A stretch of 64,000 bases of DNA, taken from contig NZ_JNLC01000016.1 in NCBI RefSeq assembly GCF_000702305.1, forward strand, positions 62,001 through 126,000. Direction: 5' to 3'. Of this stretch, positions 56,756 through 64,000 are shown in pieces. The translations under genes and the position numbers were made by a program. The number at the start of each line of letters is the position of its first letter. Positions within the stretch are counted from its first letter, which is position 1. This stretch comes from Allobosea sp. 117. Its GTDB lineage: Bacteria; Pseudomonadota; Alphaproteobacteria; Rhizobiales; Xanthobacteraceae. The notes beneath the pieces were generated by a model. The model was not told the DNA's origin, searched no databases, and worked only from the letters and a program-made list of their open reading frames with translations.

Positions 56756-57550
56756 ATGCGCATCGCCACCTGGAACGTGAACTCCATCCGGCTGCGGCTC
56801 GACAACACACTGGCCTGGCTCAAGGAGCGCCAGCCGGACATCGTGTGCCTGCAGGAGATCAAGTGCCAGGACGACCAGTTTCCGCGCGCGGCCTTCGAGG
56901 CCGCCGGCTACAACGTGGCCGTCCATGGGCAGAAGGGCTTCAACGGCGTCGCCGTGCTCTCGAAGCTGCCCTTCGACGAGGTCACCACCGGCCTGCCCGG
57001 CGACGGGGAGGACGTGCAGTCGCGCTTCATCGAGGTGGTGGTGTCCACCGGACGCGGCGTCGTGCGCGTGTGCGGCATCTATCTGCCGAACGGCAATCCG
57101 CCGGATACCGAGAAATATCCCTACAAGCTCGGCTGGATGGCGCGCCTGCGCGCCCTCGTCCAGCAGCGCCTCGCGCTGGAGGAGCCGCTCGTCATCGCCG
57201 GCGACTACAACGTCATCCCCGAGCCGGAGGACGCGCGCGACCCCGCCCTCTGGGTCAATGACGCGCTGTTCCTGCCGAAGACGCGCGCGGCGTTCCGCTC
57301 GCTCCTCAATCTCGGGCTGACGGACGCGGTGCGCGCGGTGAGCGACGCGCCGGGGCTCTACACCTTCTGGGACTATCAGGCCGGCGCCTGGCAGAAGAAC
57401 AACGGCATCCGCATCGATCACCTGCTGCTGTCGCCGCAGGCGGCCGACCACCTCAAGGCGATCGGCATCGACAAGCACGCGCGGTCCTGGGAGAAGCCGT
57501 CCGACCATGTGCCGGTCTGGGCCGAGCTGGATCTCCCCGCCCGCGCCTGA
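56756..57550 (+). CDS. xth: Exodeoxyribonuclease III
   Basis: 264 residues. Apurinic-site endonuclease/3'-exonuclease of base-excision repair. MRIATWNVNSIRLR at the start, DIVCLQEIKCQDDQFP with the metal Glu, IYLPNGNPP, IAGDYNVIPEP and C-terminal SDHVPVWAEL with the catalytic Asp-His pair are complete. GGAGG lies 5 nt upstream. Last gene of the erpA-nucleosidase-xth group. Confidence 0.96.
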   Translation: MRIATWNVNSIRLRLDNTLAWLKERQPDIVCLQEIKCQDDQFPRAAFEAAGYNVAVHGQKGFNGVAVLSKLPFDEVTTGLPGDGEDVQSRFIEVVVSTGRGVVRVCGIYLPNGNPPDTEKYPYKLGWMARLRALVQQRLALEEPLVIAGDYNVIPEPEDARDPALWVNDALFLPKTRAAFRSLLNLGLTDAVRAVSDAPGLYTFWDYQAGAWQKNNGIRIDHLLLSPQAADHLKAIGIDKHARSWEKPSDHVPVWAELDLPARA

Positions 57551-57570
57551 CTCTACGTCAACTCAGTGGC

Positions 57571-58431
57571 TTAGCGATCGACCTTCAAGTGCTGCTCGAG
57601 ATAGAGCAGTGCCATGGCGCGCTCGTCTGAGGTCGCCTCGGAGAAGGCTTCGTCATAGCTCTCGACGATCCATCTGTCGCCCGAACTCGCCGCCGCGTCG
57701 CGCGCCAGCGTGAGCCACATCAGCCCGCGCGCGGCCTGCCGGGGCACGCCCTCGTCGCCCTTGAACAGCAGCGCGCCGAGCGCGGCCTGCGCCTGGTACT
57801 GCCCCTTCTGCGCGGCGAGGCCGAGCCAGCGGGCGGCGAAGCGCGGATCGCGCTGAACGCCGTTACCGTCGATGTAGAGCCGGGCGAGTTGGTACTGCGC
57901 ATCCGGATCGCCGAAATAGGAGGCGGCATAGGCGAACATGTCGCGGGCGCGGCCGAGATCGCGGCGCACCTTGCTGTTCGGGATGCCGTTCAGATAGTAG
58001 CCGCCGAGCGCGACGAAGGCGTCGGCCACGAAGCGGGCCTGCGGCGCCGACGGGTTGTCGTCGGCATGCATGTTGGCGATCTGCGTGAAGTAATCGAACG
58101 CCTTGATGTCGTCGCGGGCGACGATATCACCGTCCGCATACATGCGGCCGAGCTTCCACTGGGCGCCGGGGTGGCCCTGGTCGGCGGCATAGCGCAGGGA
58201 ATCGATCGCCTTCTCGGTCTCGCCGGAGCGCAGCGCGCGCGTGCCGAGCCGCACGGCCTCGTCAAGCGGACGACCGAGCGCGCTGGGCGCCGCCGCCGGG
58301 GCCGCGACGGCCGGGTTCGGCGCGGCGGGAGCCGGCGGGGAATCGGTGTTGCCGTCGAACGCCAGGGCGGCGACCGGCGTAAGGCCGAGCGCCACGGCGA
58401 GCGAGAGGGCTGAAAGGTCAAATATCCGCAT
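57571..58431 (-). CDS. exoR: Sel1-repeat periplasmic protein, ExoR-like
   Basis: 286 residues. The N-terminus is a signal peptide ([24 protein letters not shown]). After a Pro/Ala linker come several Sel1-like repeats, for example DSLRYAADQGHPGAQWKLGRMYADGD, DPDAQYQLARLYIDGNGVQRDP and GQYQAQAALGALLFKG. This layout matches ExoR, the periplasmic inhibitor of the ExoS-ChvI two-component system that controls exopolysaccharide and motility in Sinorhizobium and Agrobacterium. The ATG lies inside the end of ilvD (14-bp overlap), suggesting coupling. The role is inferred from family. Confidence 0.82.
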   Translation of the reverse strand: MRIFDLSALSLAVALGLTPVAALAFDGNTDSPPAPAAPNPAVAAPAAAPSALGRPLDEAVRLGTRALRSGETEKAIDSLRYAADQGHPGAQWKLGRMYADGDIVARDDIKAFDYFTQIANMHADDNPSAPQARFVADAFVALGGYYLNGIPNSKVRRDLGRARDMFAYAASYFGDPDAQYQLARLYIDGNGVQRDPRFAARWLGLAAQKGQYQAQAALGALLFKGDEGVPRQAARGLMWLTLARDAAASSGDRWIVESYDEAFSEATSDERAMALLYLEQHLKVDR

Positions 58432-60145
58432 AGCACGATGTCTCGGCGGCACCACCCGGATGGGTGACGGCGCCCGCGCGCGCCGGCCCGACGGCCTGCG
58501 CGAATTTCCAGATGGCCCCCGAGCCGAAAGACGACGGACGCGGCTGCCAGGCGCCACGGCGCGCGGCCAGTTCCTCGTCCGAAAGCGCGACGTCGAGGAT
58601 GCCCTCGACCGCGTCGATGGTGATGATGTCGCCGTCGCGGATCAGTCCGATCGGGCCGCCGACCGCCGCCTCCGGTCCGACATGGCCGATGCAGAAGCCG
58701 CGCGTGGCGCCCGAGAAGCGTCCGTCGGTGATGAGCGCGACCTTGTCGCCCATGCCCTGGCCGTAGAGCGCCGCGGTGGTCGAGAGCATCTCGCGCATCC
58801 CCGGACCACCCTTCGGGCCCTCGTAGCGGATCACCAGAACCTCGCCTTCCTTGTAGGCGCGGTTGGTGACGGCCTCGAAACAGGCTTCCTCGCCGTCGAA
58901 GCAGCGGGCCGGGCCGGTGAACTTCAGGTTCTTGAGCCCGGCGACCTTCACGATGGCGCCGTCCGGGGCGAGATTGCCCTTCAGGCCGACCACGCCTCCG
59001 GTGACGGTGATCGGATCATTGGCCGGACGCACCACGTCCTGATGCGGGTTCCATTTTACCGAAGCGAGGTTCTCGGCGATGGTGCGGCCGGTCACCGTCA
59101 GGCAGTCGCCATGCAGATAGCCGTGGTCGAGCAGCGTCTTCATGAGCAGCGGGATGCCGCCCGCCTCGAACATATCCTTGGCCACATAGCGCCCGCCCGG
59201 CTTCAGGTCGGCGATATAGGGCGTGCGCTTGAAGATCTCGCACACGTCGAACAGGTCGAATTCGATGCCCGCCTCATGGGCGATGGCCGGCAGATGCAGG
59301 CCGGCATTGGTCGAGCCGCCGGAGGCCGCGACCACGGTAGCGGCGTTCTCCAGCGCCTTGCGGGTGACGATGTCGCGCGGGCGGATTCTGCGCGCCAGAA
59401 GCTCCATCACCTGCTCGCCGGCGGCCATGCAGAACTTGTCGCGGATCTCATAAGGGGCCGGCGCGCCGGCCGAATAGGGCAGCGCGAGGCCGATCGCCTC
59501 GGAGACGGTGGCCATGGTGTTGGCGGTGAACTGCGCGCCGCAGGCGCCGGCCGAGGGGCAGGCCACCTGCTCCAGCTCGTCGAGGTCCTCGGCCGACATG
59601 GCGCCGACCGAGTACTTGCCGACCGCCTCGAACAGGTCCTGCACGGTCACCGGCTGGCCGCGATAGGAGCCGGGCAGGATCGAGCCGCCATAGATGAAGA
59701 TCGACGGCACGTTGAGCCGCACCATCGCCATCATCATGCCCGGCAGGGACTTGTCGCAGCCGGCGAGGCCGACGAGCGCGTCATAGGCATGGCCGCGCAT
59801 GGTGAGCTCGACGCTGTCGGCGATCACCTCGCGCGAGGCGAGCGACGCCTTCATGCCCTCATGGCCCATGGCGATGCCGTCGGTGACGGTGATGGTGCAG
59901 AACTCGCGCGGCGTGCCGGCGGCCGCGGCGACGCCCTTCTTCACCGCCTGCGCCTGGCGCATCAGCGAGATGTTGCAGGGCGCGGCCTCGTTCCAACAGG
60001 ATGCGACGCCGACCAGCGGCTGGTGAATCTGCTCGCGGGTGAGGCCCATCGCGTAAAGATAGGAGCGGTGCGGCGCGCGGGCAGGACCTTCGGTCACGTG
60101 CCGGCTCGGCAGCCTCGTCTTGTCGATGATCGTCCTGGCGTCCAT
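58418..60145 (-). CDS. ilvD: Dihydroxy-acid dehydratase
   Basis: 575 residues. Fe-S dehydratase of branched-chain amino-acid synthesis. [16 protein letters not shown] and [16 protein letters not shown] provide cluster cysteines, with [19 protein letters not shown] and [20 protein letters not shown] as the remaining family signatures. Its last 14 bases overlap the start of exoR. Confidence 0.96.
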   Translation of the reverse strand: MDARTIIDKTRLPSRHVTEGPARAPHRSYLYAMGLTREQIHQPLVGVASCWNEAAPCNISLMRQAQAVKKGVAAAAGTPREFCTITVTDGIAMGHEGMKASLASREVIADSVELTMRGHAYDALVGLAGCDKSLPGMMMAMVRLNVPSIFIYGGSILPGSYRGQPVTVQDLFEAVGKYSVGAMSAEDLDELEQVACPSAGACGAQFTANTMATVSEAIGLALPYSAGAPAPYEIRDKFCMAAGEQVMELLARRIRPRDIVTRKALENAATVVAASGGSTNAGLHLPAIAHEAGIEFDLFDVCEIFKRTPYIADLKPGGRYVAKDMFEAGGIPLLMKTLLDHGYLHGDCLTVTGRTIAENLASVKWNPHQDVVRPANDPITVTGGVVGLKGNLAPDGAIVKVAGLKNLKFTGPARCFDGEEACFEAVTNRAYKEGEVLVIRYEGPKGGPGMREMLSTTAALYGQGMGDKVALITDGRFSGATRGFCIGHVGPEAAVGGPIGLIRDGDIITIDAVEGILDVALSDEELAARRGAWQPRPSSFGSGAIWKFAQAVGPARAGAVTHPGGAAETSCYADI

Positions 60146-60462
60146 CTACGCGCGCGTCCCGGCAGCGACGGAATTCTCGGGCACTGCACCCGGACACTAC
60201 TCTCCACCGCGTCTCAGTCGGATTTCGTGCGGGTTTGTGGCGGCTTCGCGGCGTTCGGTCACGCCCCAGAGCGTGGCGTGGCGAATGCGCGCCACTGTTG
60301 CGGGAACGACACGGAATCACCCTGCCCCGAAGGCGCGCCATCTCTTCCGCGGACTCTTCCGGGGACATGTCGTCGCTCTGTCATATGGCCGCGACGAAGA
60401 AGTGCCAGAGGAGCCGCCCGGGATTGGCATCGCACGGTGCTCAAGGAAACAAGGAGATCAAC
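60146..60462. other. Intergenic region between ilvD and the small coiled-coil gene
   Basis: About 315 bp between divergent genes. It should contain the ilvD promoter and the promoter of the small gene, whose ribosome-binding site AAGGAG is at the right end. I see no leader peptide rich in branched-chain residues, no strong hairpin and no other gene. Confidence 0.5.
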
Positions 60463-60666
60463 ATGTCGAGCGGCAATATCGTCGAGCGCCTGCGCACAAT
60501 GGCGGCGGACCTCGACCGGTTCCCCCGCGACAAGATCGAGGACGAGCTGTCGGAGGCCGCCGACGTGATCGAGCGCCTGCGCGCGGAGCTGGACAAATAT
60601 CTGCCGCCGGTGACGGACGACGCCGTTCCGGCTTCGTCGACGCCGCCGGCCGCCACCGAGAGCTGA
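60463..60666 (+). CDS. Small coiled-coil protein (67 aa)
   Basis: A 67-residue unrecognised protein. The first 50 residues are strongly helical with heptad-like Leu/Ile spacing (IVERLRTMAADLDRF ... DELSEAADVIERLRAELDKYL), suggesting a coiled coil. The last 20 are Pro/Ala/Ser-rich. An excellent AAGGAG sits 6 nt before the ATG at 60463, although the frame remains open far upstream. It is convergent with valS. The function is unknown; dimerisation is an inference. Confidence 0.75.
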   Translation: MSSGNIVERLRTMAADLDRFPRDKIEDELSEAADVIERLRAELDKYLPPVTDDAVPASSTPPAATES

Positions 60667-60706
60667 CCGCGGCCAGCCGGCTTCGGGAGCGGGTACGGCG
60701 GGCCGG

Positions 60707-63538
60707 CTATGCCGCGCCGATCCGCGACAGCGCCTCGCGGATCTTCGCCGCGCGGGCCTCGGCCGCCTCGCGGCGCTCACGTTGCTCCTCGATCACCTCT
60801 TCCTTGGCCCGGGCGAGGAAATCGGGATTGCCGAGCTTGGCATCGACGCGGGCGATGTCGTCCACCGCCTTGGCGAGTTCCTTGGAAAGCCGCGCGGCTT
60901 CCGCCACCATGTCGATGACGCCGGCGAGCGGCAGCGCCGCCGTCTCGCCGCGCACGACGAGTTGCACCGCGCCCTGCGGTGCCTCGTCGGCGAAGGCGAT
61001 GGAGGACAGGCGCGCCAGCCGGACCAGCGCGTCGTTCCAGCGGCTCGCCCGCTCGCGCGTCTCGGCACTCGCGCCGACCAGCACCAGCGGCAGTTGAGCC
61101 CCGGCCGGCACGTTCATCTCGGCGCGCACGGACCTGATCTCGGTGACGAGGTCGATCAGCCAGCCGATCTCCGCCTCGGCCTCCGGCGCCTCCAGCCCGA
61201 CGAGCATCGGCCACGGCGCCAGGGCGAGATAGGTGTCGCGCGCCCTGCCGTGCTCGACCGTGCGGTGCCACAGCTCCTCGGTGAGGAACGGCATGAAGGG
61301 GTGCAGCAGCTTCAGGATCTCGTCGAGCACGAAAGCGGTGGTGGCGCGGGTCTCGGCCTTCCACGGGCTGTCAGCGTTCATGAAGACGGGCTTGGCGAGC
61401 TCCAGATACCAGTCGCAGAAGATGTTCCAGACGAAGCGATAGGCCGCGCCGGCCGCCTCGTTGAACTTGTAGGCATCAAGCGCTTCGGTGATCTCGGCGG
61501 CAGCGCGCTCTGTCTCGCCGACGATCCACCGGTTCAGCGTCGAGGTGACGGCGGAGGGCACGAAGGCCGGATCGTGCCGGCACTCGTTCATCTCGGCGAA
61601 GCGGGCGGCGTTCCAGAGCTTGGTCGCAAAGTTGCGATAGCCCTCGACGCGCGAGGTCGCCAGCTTGATGTCGCGGCCCTGCGCCGCCATGGCGGCGAGC
61701 GTGAAGCGCAGCGCATCCGCCCCGTACTGGTCGATCAGCGAGAGCGGATCGATGACGTTGCCCTTGGACTTCGACATCTTGGCGCCCTTCTCGTCACGGA
61801 CGAGGGCGTGGATGTAGACGTCCCTGAACGGCACGTCGGGCATGAAGTGCAGGCCCATCATCATCATCCGGGCGACCCAGAAGAAGATGATGTCGAAGCC
61901 GGTGATCAGCACCGAGGTCGGGTAGTAGCGCTCCAGCTCCTTGGTCTCGTCCGGCCAGCCGAGCGTCGAGAACGGCCAGAGCGCGGAGGAGAACCAGGTG
62001 TCGAGCACGTCCTCGTCGCGGGTGATGAGGGCGGCGCATTTCTCCGGATCGCCGGCGAGCTCCTGCGCCTCGGCATCGGTGATGATACCCGCCTGCACGC
62101 AGTGGGCGAGCGCGCTCGCGACCGCCTCCTCCTCCGTCTCCTCGACGAAGACGGTGCCGTCCGGCCCGTACCAGGCCGGGATCTGGTGACCCCACCAGAG
62201 CTGGCGCGAGATGCACCAGGGCTGGATGTTCTCCAGCCACTCGAAATAGGTCTTCTCCCAGTTCTTCGGGACGAAGGTCGTCCGCCCCTCCCGCACGGCG
62301 GCGAGCGCCGGCTGGGCGAGCGTGTGGGCGTCGACATACCACTGGTCGGTCAGCCAGGGCTCGATCACCGCGTTGGAGCGGTCGCCATGCGGCACCATAT
62401 TGATGTGCGGCTCGATCCTGTCGAGCAGGCCACGCTCCTCCATCAGGGCAATGACCGCCTTGCGTGCCGCCTCGCGGCTCTGGCCGTCGAGCGCCAGCAC
62501 CTGATCCAGATCGATGCCGGGCACCGCGCCGTCGAGGAAATCGCCATTCTCCATCAGCGAGAGACGCGCCTCGGCGTCGAGCACGTTGATCATCGGCAGG
62601 TCGTGGCGGCGGCCGACCTCGAAATCGTTGAAATCGTGCGCCGGGGTGATCTTCACCGCGCCAGTGCCCTTGGTCGGGTCGGAATACTCGTCGGCGACGA
62701 TCGGGATCAGCCGGCCGACCAGCGGCAGCTTCACCTTCGCCCCGGCAGCCACCAGCCCCTGATAGCGCGGGTCGTCCGGATGCACCGCAACCGCCGTGTC
62801 GCCGAGCATGGTCTCGGGCCGGGTGGTGGCGACGACGATGTAGTCGCGGGTCTCGAACTCGACCGGCTGGTCGTGCTCGTCGAACACGATGGGGTGCTGA
62901 TAGGTGACGCCGTCCGCCAGCGGATAGCGGAAATGCCAAAGGTGGCCCTTCACCTCGACCTGCACCACCTCAAGATCGGAGATGGCGGACTGGAACTTGG
63001 GGTCCCAGTTGACGAGGCGCTTGTCCTTGTAGATCAGCCCTTCCTTGTAGAGCTGGACGAACACCTTCACCACGGCGCGGGACAGCCCCTCATCCATGGT
63101 GAAGCGCTCGCGCGACCAGTCGCAGGAAGCGCCGAGGCGCTTGAGCTGCTGGATGATGGTGCCGCCCGATTCCTCCTTCCACGCCCAGACGCGCTCGACG
63201 AAGGCCTCGCGACCCATCTCGCGGCGGCCGGGCTGCTGGCGTTCGGCGAGCTGGCGCTCGACCACCATCTGCGTCGCGATGCCGGCATGGTCGGTGCCGA
63301 CCTGCCAGAGCACGTCGCGCCCGCGCATGCGCTCCAGCCGGCAGAGGATGTCCTGCAGCGTGTTGTTGAGCGCGTGGCCCATATGCAGCGAGCCGGTGAC
63401 GTTCGGCGGCGGGATCACGATGCTGTAGGGCTTCGCCCCCACGCGGTCGGCGCGCCCGGCCTTGAAGGCGTCGGCCGCCACCCATGCCTCATAGATGCGG
63501 CCTTCGACGGCGGCGGGATCGAACCTGTTATCGAGCAT
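60707..63538 (-). CDS. valS: Valine--tRNA ligase
   Basis: 943 residues, class I synthetase. PPPNVTGSLHMGHALNNT holds the HIGH motif, the editing domain runs from about TTRPETMLGDTAVAVHPDD, GAKMSKSKGNVIDP is the KMSKS loop, and the C-terminal arm (AKAVDDIARVDAKLGNPDFL) is the tRNA-binding coiled coil. The start at 63538 (MLDNRFDPAAVEGRIY) is the conserved beginning. It follows the popZ-like gene after 191 bp. Confidence 0.97.
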   Translation of the reverse strand: MLDNRFDPAAVEGRIYEAWVAADAFKAGRADRVGAKPYSIVIPPPNVTGSLHMGHALNNTLQDILCRLERMRGRDVLWQVGTDHAGIATQMVVERQLAERQQPGRREMGREAFVERVWAWKEESGGTIIQQLKRLGASCDWSRERFTMDEGLSRAVVKVFVQLYKEGLIYKDKRLVNWDPKFQSAISDLEVVQVEVKGHLWHFRYPLADGVTYQHPIVFDEHDQPVEFETRDYIVVATTRPETMLGDTAVAVHPDDPRYQGLVAAGAKVKLPLVGRLIPIVADEYSDPTKGTGAVKITPAHDFNDFEVGRRHDLPMINVLDAEARLSLMENGDFLDGAVPGIDLDQVLALDGQSREAARKAVIALMEERGLLDRIEPHINMVPHGDRSNAVIEPWLTDQWYVDAHTLAQPALAAVREGRTTFVPKNWEKTYFEWLENIQPWCISRQLWWGHQIPAWYGPDGTVFVEETEEEAVASALAHCVQAGIITDAEAQELAGDPEKCAALITRDEDVLDTWFSSALWPFSTLGWPDETKELERYYPTSVLITGFDIIFFWVARMMMMGLHFMPDVPFRDVYIHALVRDEKGAKMSKSKGNVIDPLSLIDQYGADALRFTLAAMAAQGRDIKLATSRVEGYRNFATKLWNAARFAEMNECRHDPAFVPSAVTSTLNRWIVGETERAAAEITEALDAYKFNEAAGAAYRFVWNIFCDWYLELAKPVFMNADSPWKAETRATTAFVLDEILKLLHPFMPFLTEELWHRTVEHGRARDTYLALAPWPMLVGLEAPEAEAEIGWLIDLVTEIRSVRAEMNVPAGAQLPLVLVGASAETRERASRWNDALVRLARLSSIAFADEAPQGAVQLVVRGETAALPLAGVIDMVAEAARLSKELAKAVDDIARVDAKLGNPDFLARAKEEVIEEQRERREAAEARAAKIREALSRIGAA

Positions 63539-63576
63539 GACGGCTCCGGCACCTCGCATGTCCGACGCCGGCGTGT

Positions 63577-63624
63577 GGACACGCGTTCTGGAAGGAAAGC
63601 GTGTCCGAACCGCTGGAAAGCGGT
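63577..63624 (-). other. Two consecutive stem-loops between popZ-like gene and valS
   Basis: GGACACGC/GCGTGTCC (63577-63584 and 63599-63606) is followed by ACCGCT/AGCGGT (63609-63614 and 63619-63624) with a GGAA loop. On the transcribed minus strand they lie 40-90 nt before valS. They may end or process the upstream transcript, or be a dispersed repeat. Confidence 0.45.
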
Positions 63625-63729
63625 CCGGCAGCGCTCATGTGGCGTGGTGGGACAGAAAGCGGAGGCGGTGAGCCGAGTCAATCGGCCTCACGGTATGGCC
63701 GCCCCGCGATCATCGGTGCCGGCGACGGA

Positions 63730-64000
63730 TCAGCGGCCGCCACGGGCGACGCGCTCGATCTCCGCGCGTACCAGGCGCTCGACGATGGTCGGCAGGTTCT
63801 CGTCGAGCCAGTGCCGCAGCATCGGGCGCAGCAGCTCGGCCACCATGTCGTCGAGCGAGCGGCTGTTGCTGGTCATGATGGTGCGGGCCAGCGTGCCGAA
63901 GGAGGCCGCGACCGCGCTGTCGGTCGGCGGCGAAACCAGCCGTTCGGCATCGGCCGGCGCCGCAGACCGCCGCTGGCTGTCGGCGAAGGAGGATTCCGGG
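63730..64000 (-). CDS. PopZ-like (DUF2497) polar organising protein, C-terminal part
   Basis: Only the last 89 complete codons are inside the window; the start lies beyond base 64000. The visible end contains FGTLARTIMTSNSRSLDDMVAELLRPMLRHW, LDENLPTIVERLVRAEIERVARGGR, which is the conserved DUF2497/PopZ C-terminal helix pair. In Caulobacter this region drives assembly of the polar PopZ matrix that tethers the chromosome origin. The upstream part is Ser/Pro/Ala-rich linker. Placement directly before valS is standard in Hyphomicrobiales. Confidence 0.85.
   Translation of the reverse strand, partial: PESSFADSQRRSAAPADAERLVSPPTDSAVAASFGTLARTIMTSNSRSLDDMVAELLRPMLRHWLDENLPTIVERLVRAEIERVARGGR

Overview
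The window reads as a single continuous piece of chromosome from a high-GC alphaproteobacterium of the order Hyphomicrobiales (Rhizobiales). Three things support this: the gene order tig-clpP-clpX-lon-hupB, the block dgt/argS/SPOR/nagZ/scpA/scpB/tatABC/serS/surE/pcm/nlpD, and families typical of the group (phasin, ExoR, PopZ/DUF2497, DUF1489, DUF815, ATP12, DUF1127). A Xanthobacteraceae-like relative is plausible, but the genus cannot be fixed by reading alone. I saw no prophage, insertion sequence, CRISPR array or integrase. The genes are mostly housekeeping. Accessory interest lies in a few inserted genes, several very small genes, and families of palindromic intergenic repeats.

Layout. 1-5.4 kb: the end of a Tad-pilus-type vWA protein, a phasin, a DD-carboxypeptidase with a SPOR domain, and a coupled VWA / membrane-DnaJ pair. 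5.5-11 kb: panC, small membrane proteins, DUF1489, a GST, DUF599-DUF3253, the F1-ATPase chaperone ATP12 with a HAD phosphatase, and tRNA-Val. 11-19.5 kb: the protein quality-control cluster hupB, lon, clpX, clpP and tig, with a PAS-GGDEF gene inserted between lon and hupB, then tRNA-Leu. 19.7-26 kb: a Tat-exported cupredoxin-like protein that has lost most copper ligands, the NAD(P)HX repair enzyme, the glnB-glnA nitrogen operon behind a likely sigma-54 promoter, and a membrane GGDEF protein. 26-31 kb: rpsI-rplM with a structured leader, a thioesterase, an SH3/CoA-binding pair, metY and a DUF1127 peptide.

31-42 kb: an exported putative transglutaminase-fold protein, trmFO with an unusual kinase-like neighbour, then an NDUFAF6-like and an NDUFAF3-like protein beside secF-secD-yajC, a DUF815 ATPase and an NlpD-type lipoprotein. 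41.5-55.5 kb: pcm, surE, serS, tatC-tatB-tatA, an orphan ABC ATPase, scpB-scpA, nagZ, a SPOR protein, argS and dgt, all on the minus strand. 55.6-64 kb: erpA, a nucleosidase and xth on the plus strand; exoR and ilvD, a 67-residue coiled-coil protein, valS, and the C-terminal end of a PopZ-like protein.

The genes fall into working groups: proteostasis (tig/clpP/clpX/lon), export (secDF-yajC, tatABC), envelope maintenance (DD-carboxypeptidase, NlpD, nagZ, two SPOR proteins), chromosome organisation (hupB, scpAB, popZ), nitrogen assimilation (glnB-glnA), respiratory-complex assembly (ATP12 and NDUFAF3/6 homologues) and translation (four synthetase/ribosomal loci and two tRNAs). Nothing here is clearly a new multi-gene system. 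The best leads are the kinase-like fusion, the copper-less cupredoxin, the exported putative transglutaminase-fold protein, the VWA-DnaJ pair and the rplM leader hairpin.
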